Assembly (NCBI GenBank): GCA_013399875.1
Contig: VXAZ01007995.1
Coordinates: 129,556 to 193,555, forward strand
Origin: Gymnorhina tibicen
Lineage: Eukaryota; Chordata; Aves; Passeriformes; Artamidae
DNA: 64,000 nucleotides
Reading direction: 5' to 3'
Under the pieces are notes generated by a model. That model did no database searches. It had not been told where the DNA came from and worked only from the letters and a program-made list of their open reading frames with translations. The translations under genes were made by a program, and so were the position numbers. Every line of letters begins with the position of its first letter. The stretch's first letter is position 1. This document shows, in pieces, positions 12,301-32,100 of the stretch.

Positions 12301-15300
12301 CACAAAATGCTGGTTGAGTTCAAAAGGATTTTATAGGAGATTTGGCTGGAAATTTGTCTCATGTAAGTTTGTAGGGCCCTCATAAATGATTACTTTGTGT
12401 GGCAAATACTGACTTGAACGTTTTTCCGATACTGCGTCTGTATGTCACTCGTGGTTCCTCAGGGCAGACACAGACTTGAGTACTGGTGTGAAATTCAGAG
12501 TGCTGGGTATCCCAGGTGGCTTGCAGAGAAGGGCCACTTGTCCTCTGCCTGTCTTCCAGGATTTCATGTTTCTGGGGTTTATTATGCATTGTGTGTTCGA
12601 ACACAAACCCTGCTCTTTAGAAAAGTGAACAGCTTCTCTAGGACACCTGTGGGAGGGTCATTTCCCCATTCTTGTGGCAATTGGTGTGTGGTGGGGGAGA
12701 GAAATGTTGCATTTGAGTTGCATTAATAGGATACATTCACAGGATGACTGTGAAATTTCATGTATAGCGGCTCATTACTCACAGGTTTTGCATTTCAATA
12801 ATAATAGTAATGATTGTAATGATACCTTTCCTTTATGTAGACCCTTTCATCCCAAAAGGAGCTATAGTTATTCTCTGGCAGTGACAAAAGAGGTTGGTAA
12901 CACCCAGTGTAAAGCAGCCATTTTTATAACTCACTCTGTAGGTTGTGGTATATTTCACACCATTGAGGCAATTTTGGAAAGTAGTATATTATTATTACTA
13001 TGCAATCCAAGCACTGTTCAAACCCTTCTGTCTCCTGTTATTACAGCATTGCATTTGTGATACTACAGTTAAGGGTGAGGGAGTTGCCATTTACAGAGCA
13101 AAACCCTCTTTTTGAGTGATTTTATAATGTTAGGGTTTCTCTCCATGTAAAATGGGGTGTGGAAGTTTTCCCCCAGGAGATAAATTTTTTTTTTTTCTTT
13201 TTATTTAGAAAAACCCGTTTTAAACCCACCCAATCACTTGTCACTTCAATTTTTTGGAAATAATTTTGGTCAAAGAAGGATTGTTTTAGTTTCCATTACC
13301 CTGGCCCTTTGGGATAGGCAGTAAGTGGGCCTGACTTTTCTGCTCTTGCCTTGGGTTTCCGGATGTATTTGAAGAAGGGAGGTATAAAATTTGCTTCTTT
13401 CGTGCAACTGCACGCTCTTTGCATGAGACTTAGCACCTGCCCAGAGCCCTCTGAACACAAAACAATTCTGACAATAACTCAGAGCCTGGATGTGTGTGTG
13501 ATTTACCTTTTGAATGTAACAACTGGTGCTAATACTTCTTAGTATTTCAGGTTTAAGTGAGGGGCTGGGAGGGGAGGAGCATCTGTTTTCTTTCTTAGCT
13601 AACACTGCTTGCAAAGCACAAGCACAGGCTCCCTCAGTTGCTTTTTCTGAGCTGCTTTGTGGTTCACCAATTTTGTTTGCCTGCAGTGCAGCTTGGTGGC
13701 CAGCCAAGGCACTGGGGTGTGGAGCCGGGCGGGCTTCTCTCCAATGCCTGGTCAGGAAATACCCCCAAATACACTTCTTTTGTGTGGGCTGGAGTTGCCA
13801 AAGGCTTGTATCACATCCCATCTTCTGACCCCTGGTTGTGTTGCTCTTCCCTGGGCTTATCCTGGTGAGATCCATTGTGTGCTGCAGCTTTGGGCTTTTC
13901 TGCTCTTGCTGCTTGGGCCAGCCCTGGTTCTCCGGCCACGACTCGGACCGCGGCCGCTCTTCTGCTCACGTTTGTTCTCTTTAACCACACAGCGGACACA
14001 CATTTAGGGCATGGATGGCAACAAGACTGCCTGGACAAGCCCTTCATTTTCCAGCCTCTCCTCCCTTCTCATCACTCATGAGTGAGATCAGCATTCCTGC
14101 AGGCAACAGCCTGGATAATGTTGTTTGTGCCTGGTAGAAAGTAAGGCAGGTTTTTTTGCTCGTGTTTTTCTTCCATGGGGCCAACATTAACATATTCTTT
14201 TGGAACTGTGGAGGCATCCCTCAGCATCCAGATGATCTGTTCTGGAAACAAGAGTTTTACAAATGAGAAACCTGACTTTGGGTCACTAATTGTATCAGCA
14301 CAGCATCTGAGAGATGAAACAAAGCAAGAGCTATGCGGTGTTTATATAACTAACAGTACCCAGAGGGCATTTCCAGACCCCATACCCTGAGTTTTGGAGA
14401 ACACTTGAAGGCCTGCACTTTGCTTTGCATTCAAGACACTCTCCTCTGTGTGCTTTGTAAGCAAGAAGTCTGATAAGCTTTTTCCAGTTTTGGAAATTCA
14501 GGCTGCATGAGAGGGGGGTTGTGTTTACATTATAGTCAAGCTGGAGTGGTTCCAATATGATTTAATTTAAATGTCTTTGTTTTGGGTATAACTTTTGAGT
14601 TAGTTTTCAAACAGAAAGATTTTTCTTTCTTTTGTTTTTAAACACACAAAATGGTTTTTTGTCCCCTTTTCGTTTAAATGTAGATAACTTTATAATGGAC
14701 TTAAAGCTGGGAAACTTTCCAATGGAGTATAATTATTCTTTTCTTTTGTGCAATGTTTCTTATTAGTGCTATGAAGCTGGGCTAATGTCACAATACATAA
14801 AAACGTGGAAAAGAGGAGATGAGGTCTTTTGGCGTGGGCCGTTTGGAGGGTTCCCATATCGACCTAATAAGGTTAGTTCCTAAGAGACATAAGATGCTTC
14901 AGCCTGTGGCAGCAAGCTTTGTTCAATACTTTGAAGGGGAGACTTCAATTTGATTACTGTTTTCATGATTATTTTAGAGACTTCCTGGGTTACTGTACAG
15001 TGTGACAGCATTAGCAGTCAGCTGGAACACCTTCTTGAACTGCAGAATATTTAAGAGGGAAGAGGAGGTGGATGGGAGACAGGAAGATGTTAGCAAGGCT
15101 CTGTGCTCGTCACTTGCATTAGAAGTTCCTGATGTGCCTAACAAAAGGAACTTTCTTTGCACCAGCAATGAGTGTGGATGGTTTTTTGGTGGGTTTGACC
15201 CACATCACTGTGTTGTGATTGAGCAGGGGAGAAGGGGAGGTGTTAATCTTCTTCTCTCTCGGGTATTCCCTGAGCTGTTGAGGTGTCAGGTCGCTCCCCA

Positions 15301-18002
15301 AACGCTGATCCCACCTGCCAGTACCAGGCTGGCTGCAGGGAAAGGCAGATCTGGTTTCAGGGGGAGGCTTCTCACACACACTAATTCAGTTACTTAATTC
15401 TGACCTTTTAAATGAGGAGCAAAACTGAAACATTGATCATTAAGATCTCAAAGCTTTGTGGGGTTTTTGGTGGGTTTGTTTTGGGGTTTTTTTTCCCCCC
15501 CAGCAAAAATATGTAAAATCTGAGTGGCCAAGCTCTATACAGAGCAATTGTGTCCTTCTTCCTGACATACCCATTTCCTCCAGAGGACATTCAGGATTGT
15601 ACTTTGCAGCAACCCGGAGAAACCCAGGGAGCATTTCCAGTGGAAGAAAACACACAGTGGGTACACAAAGCGTATTGCAGAATTGAAACTGGAACGTGAA
15701 TTAATTGAAATCAAGGCTCAATTAGGATAAATTATTGCAGTTGGGTAAAATCCAGTTCTGTTAGATTTGATATGTAAACCCTTTTAAGTGCTATCTGTAA
15801 TCCTTTGCAGAAAAATACATTCTGAGATCTGAATTTACCAGTTCATGACCTTCTGATATGTTGTTTCTCAAGAGACCCTTTAGCAGTGTGGCAGCAAGAG
15901 GAACTGACCATGAGCACACCCATTTCCAGCCACCACAGCTCATTCCAAATTCTCTGTTTTGTTGTTAGCATGGAGAGCTCCTCATGCTGGCCTCTGGCAC
16001 CGGCCTTGCACCAATGATTCCCATCCTGCAGTCCATAACAGATGATGAAGAGGATGAAACCTTTGTAACTCTTGTTGGCTGCTTCCCTACCTTTGACAAA
16101 ATTTATCTGAAACCTCTTCTGCAGGATCTGGCTCGTTACTGGAATGTTAGAATATTTTATGTCCTAAGCCAGGTAAATAAATGGATATGAAGTGTGTTTG
16201 TGTGAGGGTTCTGTGTGCTGGGTGAGCCTCTGCCTCCTCCACTTTTCCATGAGCGTGATCTTAATTCTTTCCCAGTCATCCAGCCTAATTTGTGACGCAG
16301 TAGCTGCTGTTCTTAAATCTGCTACCTGTACTCACACTGCTCCCAGTCTGGGGAATTTTGGGGAAGTGGCCATCACTGTCCCTCTCTGCCTCCCTGAGAG
16401 CTGTTCTGTTGGCATGGACCTGCTGTTCCATAGTCACTGTTGGGTATTCCCCCCATTTCAGACAGTCATTGCTACACCTACACAACAAATAAGCTGTTTT
16501 TTTTTTTTTTCTTCCTGATACCAGTGCCTTAATCTGTCCTTATCCTCCATTCATTGCTCAAGGCTAGAGCTCTCCTCTGGTGTGCTAGCACCACCTTCCC
16601 AGCAATTATTTTTCCTTGCTGACCCATTTTTAAACTTCTAAAAGTTGTTTCCCCCTCTGTAAAATTACTTTTCTGCCACATTCATGGGAGGAGGGCATAC
16701 CTCTCAATGGTCTTACATTTTGAGCAGTCTTTTTCATTTCCATTTGGTCCCAAAGTTGCCTGTGTTCTGCATGGATTTGGTGGTTAAAAATTATTTCCGT
16801 CAGAAATGAGGATTCATTGCAGGGAGGATATAGAAAGAATTATTTATGCTAAGGGAATGAATCCCATTGCATTTTTAGTTTCTCAGATGAATCATTTTTT
16901 GTATCTCTCACAGTGGAACTGCCTCATACATTCTGTTCCACGTGTGGCCTCGGCAGGATGAGATTTGGTAGAGGGAAAAGTGCTGGTGACTTCGGCACCC
17001 CTGGAGCTGCTCTGTAGGAGCATAACCATAATTGTCTCTGGTGACATGGCTTAAATACCCTTTTCAGGGTGTTAAACTCTTTGACTGCTGTCTCAAGAGC
17101 ATGAGGAGGTCTTGAAATTCAATCAGCGAAGGGCAAGAAACCCACCTGACCCCTGTCAACGCTGTCTGCCCCTCCTCTCTCCCTTTTTCCTCCTCTCTTA
17201 GCAGGTTTGTGGTAGTCCAAGGCTGGCTCGTGCATCCTCCCTCTTGGGATTATGTATCTGTCTGTATTTCATTGTGCTGCCTGTCACCACCACATCTGAG
17301 CACCTTCTGCTCCTGATTAATTGCAGCAGGGGAGTCCCTGCTGGATCCAGCACCGTGGGATCTGACACCTCCCATGGGATCAGAGCTGTATTTGGAGCAG
17401 AGCTGGCTTCTTTCAGTTTTGGTCAAGGGAGATGGGACTGAAAGAGACTTGGGAATGGGAGAGGCAACACAGAGGAACAGACTTGGGCCTTGGGGAATAG
17501 GAAAGGTGCCCTGGGAGATGGTTCTCGATGGAGAAGGTTCTGTAGCATTTGTTAGTGATAGTTACACTCTGGTTTTGTGCAGTCCCCTCTGAGCGAGTGG
17601 CCAGGTCCTGTGGCAGGGAAAGATTTCATCTGGGCTTGGGAAGAGGAACGCAGCTCTCAGGAAGGGTCAGTGTCACCCACATGGTGTCACGAAGGTGAAA
17701 ATCATCCTGTGCACTACTCTGAGGGGAGGAGGGAGATTCAGCTCTAAGCAATGTTGTCCTTTTTAACGTCACACACAGAAAACCTTTTCCCTTTCCAGGA
17801 AACTTCGCTGGAAAAACTTCCTTGGAGCTATCAGGAAAACACATACACTGGTCGTCTCAATGAAGACTTGATGAAGACAATAATAAATTCCTGTAGAAGA
17901 AAGCCATTTGTATTAATCTGTGGCTCTTCTACATTCAATGAAGATATGAGCAGATACTTGAAAGCTGCAGGAATTGAAGAAAATTCCTGTTTTGTCTTTT
18001 AG
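9343..18002 (+). CDS. CYB5RL: NADH-cytochrome b5 reductase-like protein, six coding exons
   Basis: A predicted flavin-dependent reductase passing electrons from NADH. Coding exons: 9343-9519, 10362-10510, 11647-11734, 14767-14871, 15969-16172 and 17799-18002, giving 308 aa (family about 315). An acceptor at 9338-9339 lies just before the ATG, so a non-coding exon must lie upstream. N-terminus: an oxidoreductase-like Cys motif (CCGSGCKPC, about residues 24-32). FAD-binding signatures are RAYTPIS (119-125) and GLMSQYI (143-149). The NADH-binding half has GTGLAPM (183-189) and CGSSTF (282-287), followed by the short C-terminus ending CFVF. All introns are GT-AG. Intron 3 (11735-14766) is the largest and shows no nested gene. 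The family fold is certain; the electron acceptor and cell compartment cannot be read from sequence. A possible ATTAAA poly(A) signal lies at 18802-18807. Confidence 0.95.
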
Positions 18003-21000
18003 CAGGATATTCCTGACCCGAGGAACCGTAGGCTGAGCCTTGGATGTCCTTGTTTCTTTGCAGACATTGCACAAAATGGGCCTGCTCTGAAGACAGCTCC
18101 TTGGAGCAACTATTTGTTGATCCTCACTCCTGGGTGTTTTAAGGAACGGGTGCCATTCCAGAGTTGCTGCTACATGGTGTGCCACCCACACCTCAGGGAC
18201 CAGCGTGTTTTAATGGAAGTGTTCAAGTGCAATTTTAAGAAAGAGATCTCCTAAGGGGGCTCTAGAAAGCATCCATGCACACAGCTCTGCTGTAGTATGG
18301 AGATTGGTGACTTGCTTTGCAATGCGTGTTATTCTGCAGTGATGTTGTGTCCTGTTAGGTGTCCAGAGGAGAGCTACAATCCTGAGGGATCCTTGCCAGG
18401 CCAAGGGAACAGCAGAGTCTGGATCATTTTGGTTCTGTCGTGCGCAGGCTGATGTCACCCAAGTCTCTTCAACCTCACTGTGCCTCAGTTTCCCCACTGC
18501 ACACTAATAACAGAGAAGGTGGCACTGATCTCTGGAAACAGCCTTTCCAACTATATATGGGAGAAGTATCCATAAGGATGGAATGATACGTTATGTCTAG
18601 GGAGAACTCAGGCAGGCTGAGCTGCTGCCCTGGCACAGCCTGCGTTACCTACCCTGTGCTTGACCCTTGAAATGCTGCCTGGGGAGACAAAGACCATGAC
18701 CTAAAACTGGGAGAGCATGGCCAGGTTGTGGCTGCTGTCTGTCAGGGAGGATGGCTGTTTGCTTTCCATGTCCCCTAAGTGTTGTATCATAGCCCCGGCT
18801 CATTAAATTGAACCTCTTTTCAAAGAAACAGCTGTTTGGTGTTGTCACAGGACTCTCCCAGGTGCCTGAGGAGGTTCCCTAAGCATACGGGAACACCACC
18901 TGAGGGGGGAAAGCTGTGTGGGGGCTGCTGGGGTGCTTCCCTGTGGGACAGGGAGCAGAGCCAGGGAGCTGCCTCCAGGATGGCAGCCTGGCACAGCACC
19001 CAGCCTGGGGACCTGGTCCCCTTCTTCCCTTTTTCAGTCCAAAATGCTGCTGTTCTTCCTCTGAGGTATCTGCTGTCCACTCTTTTACCTTCTTAGACCG
19101 CTGTGCTTAGTATCTACACCTGGAAATACAACTTTTCTGCAACCCATGTTTTTCTGTTCATTCCCAGTCCATCCTGTGTTGGGATTTTCCAGGCTGTGTC
19201 AGATGATTATTGCATTATCATTCATGCCTTCTTCTGTACCTGTGTCTAACACTACACCTTACACAAAGGAGATGTAGTTTGTTACACAAAAAACACAGTG
19301 TGCACTGAAGTGGGGGCTCGATTCACACATTTGGGAGGGAGTGTAAGTTCCCTTTGCACTGCTGAGATTTGTCTCCTGTTACCAAATGCCTGGAATTAAT
19401 CAAGTGTAGCTGCAGCTTTTATGTTAACTTCCTTGGAGCAAGGGCTGACAAGAAAGCCATCTTCCTAACCCAAAATAGGGTTCTGGCTTTAAAGGCATGG
19501 AGATTCAGGGAAGTTGTCTGTGGTCAGTCCAAGGCAAGCTCTTATCTCCAGTCCCTGCTGTGCTTCAGCCACCCTAAGTCACTGTGTAGTGAAGGTGCTT
19601 CTTCACAGCACAGGCTGATAAAATAATGAAAATAATGAGATGCTTTCTCCGGTTGCTCTCTCTACTTTGGCCTTAGCTAGGAGCATGGAGAAAATATTTT
19701 TATCAGATATTAAGCATTTGAAAAACCTTACGTCTATTCCTCTTGCTTTAAATACAATGTCTTTCTGAGATTTTGCTAAAACCCCACCCCACCTTTTTGC
19801 AAAGGCCCAAGGTAAAAAACTTCGCGCTCGCCTTGGAAAAGCGCCGGCTTTCTGCGTGAAAGCTGGGACTGTTCCTTTAAACACAACCCCAATATGTCTG
19901 GGTATTTCAGCACATATGGGCCACGATGGTTAAACCCTACCCAGCTGGTCCGGCCGTTCTGCCGCGCAGCTCCGTCTTTGTTCGTGGCTCAAAGGGAGGG
20001 TGGTGAGAGACGGAGCAAGCTGTGAGTGCTGCGGGTTGCCATCCTGCGAGGGCGGGCTGCGGCCGAGCGGGAGGAGCGGGGCATGTCCCGCCCGAGGGGA
20101 CAGGGGCTTTGCGAGACGTTCTCCGTGGGGGAGATGATGTCCTTGGAAGCAGGAACTCGAAGGAGCCTTTAAACCGCCCGCAGGCACTTTGTTCTCTATT
20201 TTTCTGCCCTTCTCTCCCTTCCCCCTCCCGCCTTTTGTTGTTTCTCAGGCTGGCTCTTACGCGAGTCCCCTCATCCCCGCCATCCCCCCATGGGGACAGC
20301 CCCTTTCAGAGGACGGCGTGGATTCCTGCAAACGCAGGGATGTGGAGTGGAAAGGCTCTGGGGCAGAATATTCCTTGCCAGGGGAAGATGAGAGGTTTCC
20401 TTCCCTTTGGAGGCCCAGAACCACCCCGTGGTGGCAGTTTTGTGGGGAATCGGTGTCGGTGCTGTTGGTGACTGGGGCATCTGCGGAGCTGGAGGTGTGT
20501 GAGCTCCCTGCACGGGTGGGTGGCCGATGCCCAGCCAGGGCAGGGGCTCACATCCTGCCTCTCCTGCCAGGCGGGGGGGTGCTGGTGGGGTGCTCCTGAT
20601 CTCTGGCTGCCCCCAGGAAGCCCCTGCCACCCGTGCAGCACTGTGCTGGGGAGAGGGGCTTCGCTTCGCTTCCTTTCTTCTTCCTCATGTGCAGCCTAAA
20701 TACCTTCTTAATTTCATCTCATTATTTCCTGCCTAAATAATTCCTTTTTCTCCCGGGGACCGTTTTTAAACCTTTGATCTTCGCTGAAGTCTCACAGTCC
20801 TGATCACGTCCTTTCTGTTTAAATGAGTCAAATGCCTTTTTGACTCATGATTTATGAATTTGCCCACAGAGGAACAGAGGCAGCCCCGACATGGCACACC
20901 TTGAAATTACCCACTGCGTCTGTGGCCGGAGCCAAAGTACCCTGGGCTGATCCAGAGCACCTTCCAGCCAGGCCTCCATGCCTGGCTCCTCTGCTTCCCT

Positions 21001-23098
21001 GCTGCATGTCACTCTCCCCCTGCCTCCCTCTGCCCTCCCACCCCGCTCTGCAGCTGACAACCGGGTTGCCTGGGCTCAGGCCCAGCCTGGGAATGGCCAT
21101 CTCCGGGTCAGGAGAAGGGTGAATGTGCCGGTGGTTGATGGATGCCGTCTCCTGGGAGCGGGGCACAGCTGCTGTGCTGCACAGCCCTGGCCCCCCTGTC
21201 TCCCGGGGGATTGCCGATGCAGAGCACAGCTGAGGGGAGGGAGAGGAGCAGCTGGGCAGGTACCAGTGTCCTGGGCACTGCCCTGGTGCTGAGGCAGTGC
21301 TGAAAAGGCTGGAGGACAGTGGGTGTTGTCCAGGATGGATGTGATGAGGATGAACATGTTGCTCCATAGTGCAGCGATGCAGAAGTCAGGGAGCACGTTG
21401 TCCCTGAGCCCAGGGGATGGTGGCTGGGAGGGCTGAATACTACTCCTGGATGAACCAGGGTTGTGGCAATGGGGAATACTCAGGAGAGGCCCCTGCGCCA
21501 TGGCCAGACCTCTCCTGCATCTTTGCTGTGTAGGCCCACACTTGTTGACAAGGACAGACCTCCTCTCCAAGCCATTAGGGAAGCAGCTAATTAAGCTCTG
21601 TAACGTGCCTGGGAGGTCAGCAGGAGATGTGCCAGCATCGCAGCATCTCCCAGAGCCTGCACTGGGGCAGGACCTTCACACAGTGCCCAGGGTCAGGGGG
21701 AGCTGCCCTGCTCCTCCTCATTCCATTGTGCACTTAGTCCTGGTGCTGGTGCTGGTGACGCAGTGCCCAATGCCCCAGGACAGAACCCAGTGTTCCCTGC
21801 TTCGGTTGGGCTTAGGATAGAGGGCTCCTGGCTGGGATGTCCCAATGCTCCCAGCAGCCCTCGGCATGGCTCCAGCAAGGCTGGGCAGTGGGGAGAGAGC
21901 CTGTACAAATATTATTGTTGTTATTATTCCCCATAAATATATGCAGGCACTTAATGACCTTGGCATGGAGCATTTCCTGGGATTCATGACCAGTTGGCGT
22001 TAATGGTCTTTAGCTGCACCTCAGGCCATCAGCACCTCCCAGCCCATCATTAATCCACAGGAAATGTCTCGGGCATCGATCCTCATTGCTTAATTAATAA
22101 ATGCAACTTGTCTCCTGCCTGAGATTTAGAGATACTCACTGCTTCTCTCCCTGCTGCTTTGAAGGTGACTTTTTTAGCACAGGTCCCTCATGCTGGGAGG
22201 CCCTCGTGGGATTTTGTTTCCTGGCATTCATGTGGGTGTGGGCTGTGGCAGCAGGAAAGTCTTTTCTCTCCTGGGCGGGAGGGAAGGAACTGAGCCGCTG
22301 TTGGGTTTGGGGTTTCTCCAGCTAACGTGGCACAGCACAAGGAGCACATCTTTCCCACCAAACCCAAAGGCTTGATTACCTTCAGCCGAGTGCATCCGAG
22401 AGCCTGGGCGAGAAGTAGCGTGAGCCAGCACGGAAGAACGTGGCAATTCTCCAAGGCCTTAGCAGGTTCTATAATAATCGATGTTTTTTGCCCATGAGTC
22501 ACAATTCATCTCTAATCTTCCTCGGGGGAGGTGGGATTTGCTATCTTTAGTGCTCACGACTGCCGCTTCCCCGGGCTGAGCATCCCGCTGAGCCTGGACT
22601 CCTGCTGCAGGGATGCTGACCTGGCAGCCGGCGCGGAGACACAGCCACGTTTCAATCCTGCTCCCTGTTTCTCTAGCCTTTACCACCAGCTGGCTTTGTG
22701 CAGTGGGTGCTGCAGTATAAATCATGTTAATTCCTGAAATGCTTTTCCGCGGTAAGTCTGAAATTCCCATTTTGGTTTGCTGGCTTGCCTGGCGAACTAA
22801 ATTATTTTCATAGCCCCTTAAGGGCATATTGTCAGCCCAGACTTATTGCCGTTATACACCATTTCTGAAACATTAATATCTCTTCTAAATATAGTGTATT
22901 GACAAGGTATCTGGTATAGTGTAAATCCTTGGGACATTTGATCCAGATCATTAAAACTGAGTGAAGGAAGGGAGGAATAGATCAAGTTACCTTGCTGCTC
23001 TTAATTCAAACAAGCGATGAATTATTCATTCTGCTATTAATTCTACAGTCCTCCTGCTTTTTATTTATTTCTCTCTTTATTTATTTTTTTCCTCCCAG
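18003..23098. other. CYB5RL 3' UTR and intergenic stretch to CDCP2
   Basis: After the CYB5RL stop there is probable 3' UTR (possible ATTAAA at 18802-18807), then DNA without a recognisable exon. A GC-richer patch with several CpGs at about 19.8-20.15 kb could be a promoter or the first exon of CDCP2. A GTGAGT donor-like site lies there near 20022. The CDCP2 coding exon has a strong acceptor at 23097-23098, so an upstream exon must exist somewhere here. Nothing else is supported. Confidence 0.5.
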
Positions 23099-23156
23099 AT
23101 AGACAGCTCCAAAAGGATGCTCGGTCACTGGTGAGGGGAGATTTGCCTGCTGGAGG

Positions 23157-29102
<5,946 letters not shown>

Positions 29103-32100
29103 GATGCTCCTTCCAGGCTCCAGGGACTGCAGTCCTGCCCGGGGCAGAAAGGCACCCCAAAATCCACCCTCATGCCGGGCTGAGCCCTAACACAGCTCCC
29201 CAAACAGAGACACAGCTCCCAGGCCCTGAAACCGAGCGTGAGCCCAACCTCCACCTTCTCCAAGTGCCTGAAAAATCTGGGCAATAGGCAGCCGTTTCCC
29301 TTCCCAATTTGTTTTCCTCTGTCTCAATCTGTCCATTTGGCTCAGGAATGCAATTCTTGCACTCCCTAACTCTTCCCGCACCTGCTTCAATTTGTTTTCC
29401 CTGTAGTGCTGCTGCTTTCAGGAAAGTAACGTTGTTTGCCGATGGCTGCAAATCTTCCTGTCAATTATTTCTAGCTGAATTCTTGGAGGTACAAACCATC
29501 CCCAAATGTAGCTATATTCCCAACAAATGTTCTCCGTGCTCCCGGCCCATGCTTGGGGGGGACAGTGGAGCTGTGTTATAGGGATCTCCACCTGGCACAT
29601 GCAGATGTAGCTCATGTAGGTGCTCCCAGGTGATGTTTCTGGGTGTCTGTGGGTGATGTGATGAGATGCATTCGCTGTGCCCTGGAGCTCCTCGTTTGAT
29701 CTTCTCATGTTGTCTCACCTTCTCGCAGGACTCACTGGAGTGCCTCAGCCACCAGCAGCTGGAGGGGAGGAGAACAATCCTCCTCTCCTCTGTGTTTTCC
29801 TCCTTTCTAGCATATCCAGGTGTCCATGGCTGTGAACTCTCTACCAGCATTACTCCTGAAGTCTGAAAACATGGCAAATTCTGCTATGGCTTGGGGGGAT
29901 GTTGGAAGGTGGAGGTTTTGGTAACCCTGCAAAGACAACCTTGGCAGGAGGGGCTGGCTCCCCTGGGACCTCAGTGACACCAGACCTCCACTAGTGGTCC
30001 CTGCAGAAAGTGAGCTCAGCACCTGAGAGCAGCAAAATAAGAGCCCTGTGATCATGTGCACCTCCAGAAAACTGGGGATCCTCATCCTGAGCCCTGATGG
30101 ATGGCTGAGTAACCTCTGCCTGCCTCTTGTGCCACCCCAGCACAAAGGACATTTCCCTTCAGCATCAAAGAGGGGGTGGCTGTCACAGAGCAGCCTGTGT
30201 TCATCCCTGTGGGTCAGAGCCAGCATGTGTCAAAGCCACATGAAATCTTGCTATGGAAAGAGGCCACCCCTCCTCCTCCAGCCTGTGTGAAACACACTGC
30301 AGTGCAGGGAGAGATCTTAAAGTGTCCCAGTGTGGTCATTCAGGGGCACAGCAAACTCCTTGTGCTGCTGAATCCAGCATTTAGCAGGGACTGATAGGAG
30401 ACTCCCGTCCGTGAAAGGCTGCCCTGGCTGATGTCCTGCTTCCCTCTGGGACAGTTCTGTACATCAGGGCATCAGAGGAAGCAGCAGCAAAGGAATAGGA
30501 TGATGATCGAGCAGCTTTTCCTCCTGAATTGCACCAGCCCTGAGAGAGTGTCTGGGGAGGGAAGAAGGCATGGAGCTGCGCATGCCTCCTAACGAGGAGC
30601 CTTCGTTATCGGAGCCCGGATTGATTTGGCGTTTGTTGGTGCAACACATCGGCAAATGCGAGATTTCCGAGGGAAATATTTGCCAGCACGGTTAAACTCC
30701 ATTAAGGGAATGTTTTGAGAGCCTGTTGTGTGCAGAGATGGTAAACAAGGCCAGCCCCCCCCTCCCCCCCTGCTGCCTGCAAAGCCTCGCTGCTGCTTAA
30801 TTGCTGGGTATAGAACTGTCAGCTTGAGACCATAGTTACAAGATTTGACAACTGAAAGAAACTTAAAGATATAATTAACCTTCTTAGTGGCCCAGATTTT
30901 GCTGAAACAGGTGAGCACTGCGGCTGCTCGTGTCTGGCAGGGAGCCCACAGCACCCAGCAGCATCCAGCCCTTGCCTGCAGGACAGGCACCTCCTCGCCC
31001 AGCTGGAGCCTCCAGAACCCTGCAATTTGCAGGGGAAAAGGCTCTTCTGGATAGCTGTTGGTGTTGCACTCAAATAAGGAGTTGGGCCTGGTCACCCCAG
31101 GGAGGGTTTCCACTTCTGGCTCCAGTTCACAACCACTTGAGCATCCCTGGGTGCTCCCCTGCACACATCCATGTGTATGCAGGACTGGTGCTGTGGGAGC
31201 AACTCTGCTCCTGAGTCAAGGGGATCCCCAGCTCCCCCAGGCCTGCAGGGCTTTATCCAGGGGTCATAGAACTTGAATGCCTCCAAAAGCCCTTTACCCA
31301 CTTGTTTCTGATGGCATCCACAGCTGCATCTACCACCAGCAGTGAGCCACTCGAGCCAGTCATGCCACTCGGAGCAAGGAAAGCCTCTGGTGCTCACCAA
31401 ACACCAGCCCTCCTCAGCCTCCCGTCACCCTCCACCATGTCTCAGACTCTCCACTAGATTTAGGCATCCAGTCTCTCCCTGCCCTGCAGGAATTTGCTCA
31501 CTGGCATCCCCTCTTAAACCAGGTCTTCCCTGATGTACTGGGAAGAATCCCTGCCCCAGCTAGGGATGGAGCCCAGCAGGGGAGGGGGACTGCCCAAGTC
31601 ATTCCTGAAACAAACCCTTCTTCTCATGTAAAAGCTGCTCAGATGAGTGGCAAGCAGATATCAGGAATCCATCACCAGCATTCCTTCCCTCCACCATGCC
31701 TGTGGTGCTCACACATCAGGCCTCAGTTTCCCTCCTTAGCGTTTGCCCGGTGCTTCCCAAGCAAGCGGGAGTGCAGCAGGCACGGGCAGTGCTCCCGTTG
31801 CTCATCTGATTATTTATTTAGAGCATGATGACTGGATTGAGCCGGGCTGGATGCAGCCACCCCATTTCCTGGCTTTGCTTATGGACGTGGAGTCGCGTCT
31901 CTCCAGAGCAGACAAAGGCTTGGCTGTTGTGCGGGAGGGAGAGCCTCTGTTATCCCTCTGCAAACGTCTGCGTGCAAATCTGGTGAAGAACTGTTGGAAA
32001 ATTGTAGATCGTAGAAAACAGGACTGCAAGAGCCCCCAGGGGATCAATTGGTTTATTCCTCTCCTTCCCTGGGGAAATCGCTCCTGCCAGAGAGAAGCTG

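Noticed and set aside
13270..13875. 201-codon open frame on the - strand inside CYB5RL intron 3
   Set aside because: No family resemblance and no splice or promoter support. It overlaps several equally long frames on the other strand and is most likely chance.
29670..30300. Possible extra exon or retrogene downstream of CDCP2
   Set aside because: The open frames do not continue the CDCP2 reading frame, and the CDCP2 stop at 29100-29102 follows a complete C-terminus. No family match was seen.
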